DNA from: Clostridia bacterium
GTDB taxonomy: Bacteria; Bacillota; Clostridia; Oscillospirales; CAG-272
Reading direction: 5' to 3'
Length of the DNA stretch: 16,371 nucleotides
Assembly (NCBI GenBank): GCA_024404435.1
Contig: JAKSPW010000010.1
Span: 1-16,371 of the forward strand
The translations under genes and the position numbers were made by a program. Of the stretch, positions 13,000 through 16,371 are shown piece after piece; position 1 is the first letter of the stretch, and each line of letters opens with the position of its first letter. The notes below the pieces were generated by a model, which ran no database searches, had not been told where the DNA came from, and worked only from the letters and a program-made list of their open reading frames with translations.

Positions 13000-14778
13000 A
13001 TGGAAATAAAAAAGAGAAGTGAAATGGATCCCCGCTATACGTGGGACCTCAGCCACATCTTCGCGACGAAGGAGGGCTGGGAAGCAGCTCTCTCGGAAGC
13101 CGAAAAGGCAGTCGCCGCCATCCCCGCCCTGAAGGGCACACTCACGGAGAGCGTTGACGCTCTGAAAGCCGGGCTCGACGCGATCTACGCGGCAGTCGAA
13201 AAGGTCGAGCTCGTGTATCTCTACGCGAGCCTGCACAAGGAATCCGACAACGGAGACCCCGAATATCAGAACATGGAAGGCAGAGCCGTCAATCTTTACG
13301 TCTCCCTCTCCTCCGCGGTCTCGTTCATGAACCCCGAGATCCTCTCGGCGGGAGAGGAAAAGGTGAAGGCGATGCTCGGTGATGAAAAGCTCGCTCTCTA
13401 CCGTCACGAGCTCGGTGACATCATCCGCTCCGCGCCGCACACTCTCGACGAAAAGGGAGAGATGATGCTCGCCCGTCTCGGCGACGTATCGAGCGCACCG
13501 TCCGACGCGTTCGGCATGCTCGAAAGCGTCGACATGACCTTCCCCGACACGCTCGGTGAGGACGGAAACGACTCCGCGCTCTCGCACGGCAACTTCATGG
13601 TCTACATGTCCTCGTCCGACAGGGAGGTCCGCCGCTCGGCTTACGAAAAATATTTCGGAGAATTCAAAAAATATATCAACACGTTTGCCGCAACCTATGC
13701 GGGAAGCGTCAAGTTCGACACTTATTTTGCGGACGTGCGCAGCTTTGACAGCGCGCTTGCCGCCGCTCTCTTCTCGTCGAACGTCCCGACGGACGTTTAC
13801 GACAGCCTGCTCGAGGCGATCCACGACGGACTTTCCGACATGAGAAGATACACCGACCTGCGTGCCCGCGCACTCGGCGCAGACGAGCTCACGATGTACG
13901 ACCTCTACTGCCCGATGGTAAAGGGCGTCGACGCGAAATACACCTTCGAAGAGGCCTGCGCCCTCGTGAAAAAGGCACTCGCGCCTCTCGGCGAGAGATA
14001 CGGCGAGCTCCTCGACCGCGCCTTCACGGAGCGCTGGATCGACGTTTACGAAAACAAGGGTAAAACGACGGGCGCGTTCTCCTGCGGAGTATACGGAGTC
14101 CATCCGTACGTCCTGCTCAACTTCACGGGCACTCTCGAGGACGTATTCACTCTCGCTCACGAGCTCGGCCACGCGATGCACTCGTTCTTCTCGAGCGAGG
14201 CACAGGAATTCCCGACTCACGACTACAAGATAATGGTCGCCGAGGTCGCCTCCACGGTCAACGAGGTGCTCCTCACGAAGTACCTGCTCGCCACCGAGAC
14301 GGATCCCGCGCGCCGCGCCTACGTTCTGAATCACTTCCTCGAGGGCTTCCGCACGACGGTCTTCCGTCAGACGCTATTCGCGGAGTTCGAGAAGAAGGCT
14401 CACGAGATGTACAAGGCGGGCACGCCGCTGAGTGCCGACGTGCTGAACAAGCTCTACCTCGAGATAAACAAGACTTACTATTCCGGCGTGAACGTGGAAG
14501 ATCTCCACGCGATCGAGTGGGCAAGGATCCCGCACTTCTACCGTGCGTTCTACGTCTACCAGTACGCGACGGGCTTCTGCTCCGCCGTGGCGATCGCGCA
14601 GGGCATCGTCGACACCGGAGACGCGAAGGACTACCTCAGATTCCTCACGACGGGCGGCAGCGATTACCCGATCGAGGAGCTGAAGATCGCCGGAGTCGAT
14701 CTCTCCTCTCCCGAGCCGGTGCGCCGCGCGCTGAAGGTCTTCGCGGAGACGATAGACGAAATGGAAAAAACAATATAA
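13000..14778 (+). CDS. pepF: Oligoendopeptidase F (M3 family zinc peptidase)
   Basis: This cytoplasmic metallopeptidase cleaves short peptides. The 592-residue product has the N-terminal helical domain (RYTWDLSHIFATKEGWEAAL) and the M3 catalytic domain with HELGHAMHS: His387 and His391 bind zinc, Glu388 is catalytic, and Glu415 in AEVASTVNE is the third ligand. Downstream, HFYRAFYVYQYATGF is the conserved substrate-side tyrosine segment. The start ATG has GAAAGG 7 nt upstream. It lies 48 nt after the AbrB-like gene and probably shares its transcript. It ends in a strong terminator one base past its stop. Length and motifs are normal for PepF. Confidence 0.97.
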   Translation: MEIKKRSEMDPRYTWDLSHIFATKEGWEAALSEAEKAVAAIPALKGTLTESVDALKAGLDAIYAAVEKVELVYLYASLHKESDNGDPEYQNMEGRAVNLYVSLSSAVSFMNPEILSAGEEKVKAMLGDEKLALYRHELGDIIRSAPHTLDEKGEMMLARLGDVSSAPSDAFGMLESVDMTFPDTLGEDGNDSALSHGNFMVYMSSSDREVRRSAYEKYFGEFKKYINTFAATYAGSVKFDTYFADVRSFDSALAAALFSSNVPTDVYDSLLEAIHDGLSDMRRYTDLRARALGADELTMYDLYCPMVKGVDAKYTFEEACALVKKALAPLGERYGELLDRAFTERWIDVYENKGKTTGAFSCGVYGVHPYVLLNFTGTLEDVFTLAHELGHAMHSFFSSEAQEFPTHDYKIMVAEVASTVNEVLLTKYLLATETDPARRAYVLNHFLEGFRTTVFRQTLFAEFEKKAHEMYKAGTPLSADVLNKLYLEINKTYYSGVNVEDLHAIEWARIPHFYRAFYVYQYATGFCSAVAIAQGIVDTGDAKDYLRFLTTGGSDYPIEELKIAGVDLSSPEPVRRALKVFAETIDEMEKTI

Positions 14779-14804
14779 AAAGAGCCGCAAGGCTCTTTTT
14801 TGTT
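14779..14804 (+). terminator. Intrinsic terminator after pepF
   Basis: AAAGAGCC (14779-14786) and GGCTCTTT (14791-14798) form a perfect 8-bp stem with a GCAA tetraloop, followed by TTTGTTT. It is a classic rho-independent terminator beginning directly after the pepF stop codon. Confidence 0.95.
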
Positions 14805-14808
14805 TGGC

Positions 14809-14837
14809 TTGCCATTTTCCGAAAAAAGAAGTATAAT
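14809..14837 (+). promoter_or_regulatory. Sigma-A promoter of the glycyl radical enzyme gene
   Basis: TTGCCA (14809-14814) and TATAAT (14832-14837) are spaced by 17 bp, with one mismatch in the -35. The predicted start near 14844 leaves a leader of about 24 nt with GGGGAG 6 nt before the ATG. The -35 begins within 10 bases of the pepF terminator, so the two transcription units are tightly packed. Confidence 0.82.
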
Positions 14838-14867
14838 ATAGTCAAAGAATTATCCGGGGAGACTGTC

Positions 14868-16371
14868 ATGAACAGAAAACTGTACGATTTCATAATAAAC
14901 AAAGAACATCACAAATTCCGCCGCGAAGTCGCACCCGTGGCCGAGAGCTACGCCGCAGAGGGCCTTTCTCCCGTCGAGCGCATGACGCGCCGCTTTGAAT
15001 ACCTGTGCTCGCTCGAGACACCCGTTATCCTCGAGGGTGAGCAGATCGTCTTCATCCGCACGACGGCGAACATCCCCGACTGCTTCACGGAGGCGGAGTG
15101 GGCGGATATAAAATCGAAACACTATATCCACGAGCTCGGCTACCTCTCGAACCTCTCGCCGAACTACTACCGCGTCATCGCGACGGGGCTTCTCGCCGCA
15201 AGAGAGACTGCGGACGAGTACGGCAAGCGCTCGATAGATGCTCTCATCTCCCTTTCCGACAGATATCTTGAGGAGGCGCGCCGCCTCGGCAGAGACGACC
15301 TCGTCGAAGTTCTGTCGCGCGTGCCGAGATACCCCGCGAGAAACTTCCGCGAGGCACTTCAGTTCTTCCGCATCCTGCACTACGCGCTCTGGCTCGAGGG
15401 CAACTATCACAACACCGTCGGCCGCTTCGACAGATATATCTATCCGTATCTGAGGGCCGACATGGACGCGGGCGTTTACACCGAGGAGTCGGCGCTTGAG
15501 CTTCTTGAGGACTTCTTCCTCTCGTTCAACAAGGACAGCGACACCTACGTCGGCGTCCAGCAGGGCGACAACGGTCAGAGCATGATGCTCGGCGGCGTCG
15601 ACGAGGACGGACGCGACGTATTCAACCTCCTCTCCGAGCTCTGCCTTAAGGCAAGCTACAACAACAAGCTCATCGACCCGAAGATAAACCTCAGAGTCGG
15701 AAAGTACACTCCCTCCGAAAGATACACGCTCGCGAGCCACCTCACAAAGGCGGGACTCGGCTTCCCGCAGTACTCGAACGACGACGTGGTCATCCCCGCG
15801 CTCGAAAGACTCGGTTACTCGCACGAGGACGCCTCGAACTACACCGTCGCGGCGTGCTGGGAGTTCATCATCCCCTTCGTCGGCGCGGACGTGGCGAACA
15901 TCGGCGCGCTCTCGTACCCGAAGGCGCTCGACAAGGCGCTCTTCTCAAAGCTTGAGACCTCGGAGAGCTTCGACGACTTCTTCGCCGCCGTCAAGGCGGA
16001 AATCCGAAACCTCGCAGACGACACCACGTCGGGCATAAACGGCCTTTGGTTCGTGCCCTCGCCGTTCATGAACGTGCTTATGGACTGCGACATATACGAG
16101 GGCGGGAAATACAACAATTTCGGCATCCACGGCACGGGCATCGCCACCGCCGCGGACAGCCTCGCCGCGATAAAGAAGTACGTCTTTGAGGAAAAGACCG
16201 TCACGAAAGAAGAACTGCTCACAGCAGTAAAAAACAACTTCGCGGGTGCGCCGGAGCTGCTCCATAAGCTCCGTTACGAGTCCCCGAAGCTCGGCAACAA
16301 CGACGACATTGTAGACGTCTTCGCCGCAGAGCTGCTGAAGACCTTCGCAGAGTCGATTGAGAGCAGGAAAA
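14868..16371 (+). CDS. Glycyl radical enzyme, pyruvate formate-lyase-like, function unassigned (3' end beyond window)
   Basis: The 501 residues present match the PFL domain of glycyl radical enzymes: NGQSMMLGGVDEDGRDVFN (235-253), LIDPKINLRV, and late motifs PSPFMNVLMD and GGKYNNFGIHGTGIATAADS before SLAAIKKYVFEEK. The likely active-site thiyl residue is Cys330 in VAACWEF. Cys-x-Glu is the arrangement of radical dehydratases and lyases (GCVE), not the Cys-Cys of formate acetyltransferase. Cys330 lies about 90-170 residues earlier than in PFL, glycerol dehydratase or hydroxyphenylacetate decarboxylase, so the N-terminal part is short. The C-terminal glycyl loop should lie past the right edge, as might the activating radical-SAM enzyme. 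The substrate is unknown. ATG 14868 has GGGGAG 6 nt upstream and its own promoter. Confidence 0.9.
   Translation, partial: MNRKLYDFIINKEHHKFRREVAPVAESYAAEGLSPVERMTRRFEYLCSLETPVILEGEQIVFIRTTANIPDCFTEAEWADIKSKHYIHELGYLSNLSPNYYRVIATGLLAARETADEYGKRSIDALISLSDRYLEEARRLGRDDLVEVLSRVPRYPARNFREALQFFRILHYALWLEGNYHNTVGRFDRYIYPYLRADMDAGVYTEESALELLEDFFLSFNKDSDTYVGVQQGDNGQSMMLGGVDEDGRDVFNLLSELCLKASYNNKLIDPKINLRVGKYTPSERYTLASHLTKAGLGFPQYSNDDVVIPALERLGYSHEDASNYTVAACWEFIIPFVGADVANIGALSYPKALDKALFSKLETSESFDDFFAAVKAEIRNLADDTTSGINGLWFVPSPFMNVLMDCDIYEGGKYNNFGIHGTGIATAADSLAAIKKYVFEEKTVTKEELLTAVKNNFAGAPELLHKLRYESPKLGNNDDIVDVFAAELLKTFAESIESRK

Noticed and set aside
12952..14334. Minus-strand open frame of 460 codons opposite pepF
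   Set aside because: It is a shadow of pepF, which has the full M3 zinc site and a good ribosome site on the plus strand.
14850..15824. Minus-strand open frame of 324 codons opposite the glycyl radical enzyme
   Set aside because: It has no recognisable domain; the plus-strand reading carries all the conserved glycyl radical enzyme motifs and a promoter plus SD.

Overview
The window looks like chromosomal DNA of an uncultured anaerobic gut-type Clostridia (Firmicutes). The evidence is consensus TTGACA-17-TATAAT promoters, strong AGGAG-type ribosome sites, TTG starts, RNase J, an AbrB-type regulator with a zinc ribbon, a UppP and a glycyl radical enzyme. Base composition is GC-rich in genes and AT-rich in promoters. 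I see no mobile element, tRNA, rRNA or CRISPR array. All functional calls come from reading motifs, not from database searches.

Layout. (1) Positions 1-2192, minus strand: a polar amino-acid ABC transporter in the order binding lipoprotein, permease, ATPase. It starts from a textbook promoter at 2164-2192, and the ATPase is cut by the left edge. (2) Positions 2309-12164, minus strand: a tightly packed ten-gene run. In transcription order it is RNase J, TrhP-like U32 protein, GLUG-repeat surface protein, VOC protein, UppP, PsbP-like lipoprotein, cysteine desulfurase, DUF5685 protein, J-domain protein with a cysteine-rich tail, and a small membrane protein. A consensus promoter (12136-12164) and a terminator-like hairpin (2309-2340) bracket the run, and the largest internal gap is 99 nt. 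(3) Positions 12218-12490, minus strand: a small membrane protein. (4) Positions 12613-14804, plus strand: an AbrB-like regulator followed by oligoendopeptidase F, closed by a clean intrinsic terminator. (5) Positions 14809-16371, plus strand: a glycyl radical enzyme with its own promoter, cut by the right edge.

Working together. Region 1 is a complete importer unit with a structured spacer after the binding-protein gene. In region 2 the last five genes are separated by 4 nt or less, or overlap. They combine a sulfur donor (cysteine desulfurase), a J-domain protein ending in nine cysteines, and a DUF5685 protein with CxxC and two aspartate-rich motifs. The upstream TrhP-like protein carries four cysteines of the kind that hold an Fe-S cluster. 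A sulfur or Fe-S handling role for this block is inference.

The observations I rate highest are: the resemblance of the DUF5685 protein to squalene/phytoene synthases; the desulfurase/DUF5685/J-protein/membrane-protein block as a possible undescribed module; the unusually short glycyl radical enzyme with an Ala-Ala-Cys-Trp-Glu active-site motif; the 260-nt structured RNase J leader with a possible overlapping upstream ORF; and an ABC ATPase whose Walker B aspartate reads as glycine close to the window edge.
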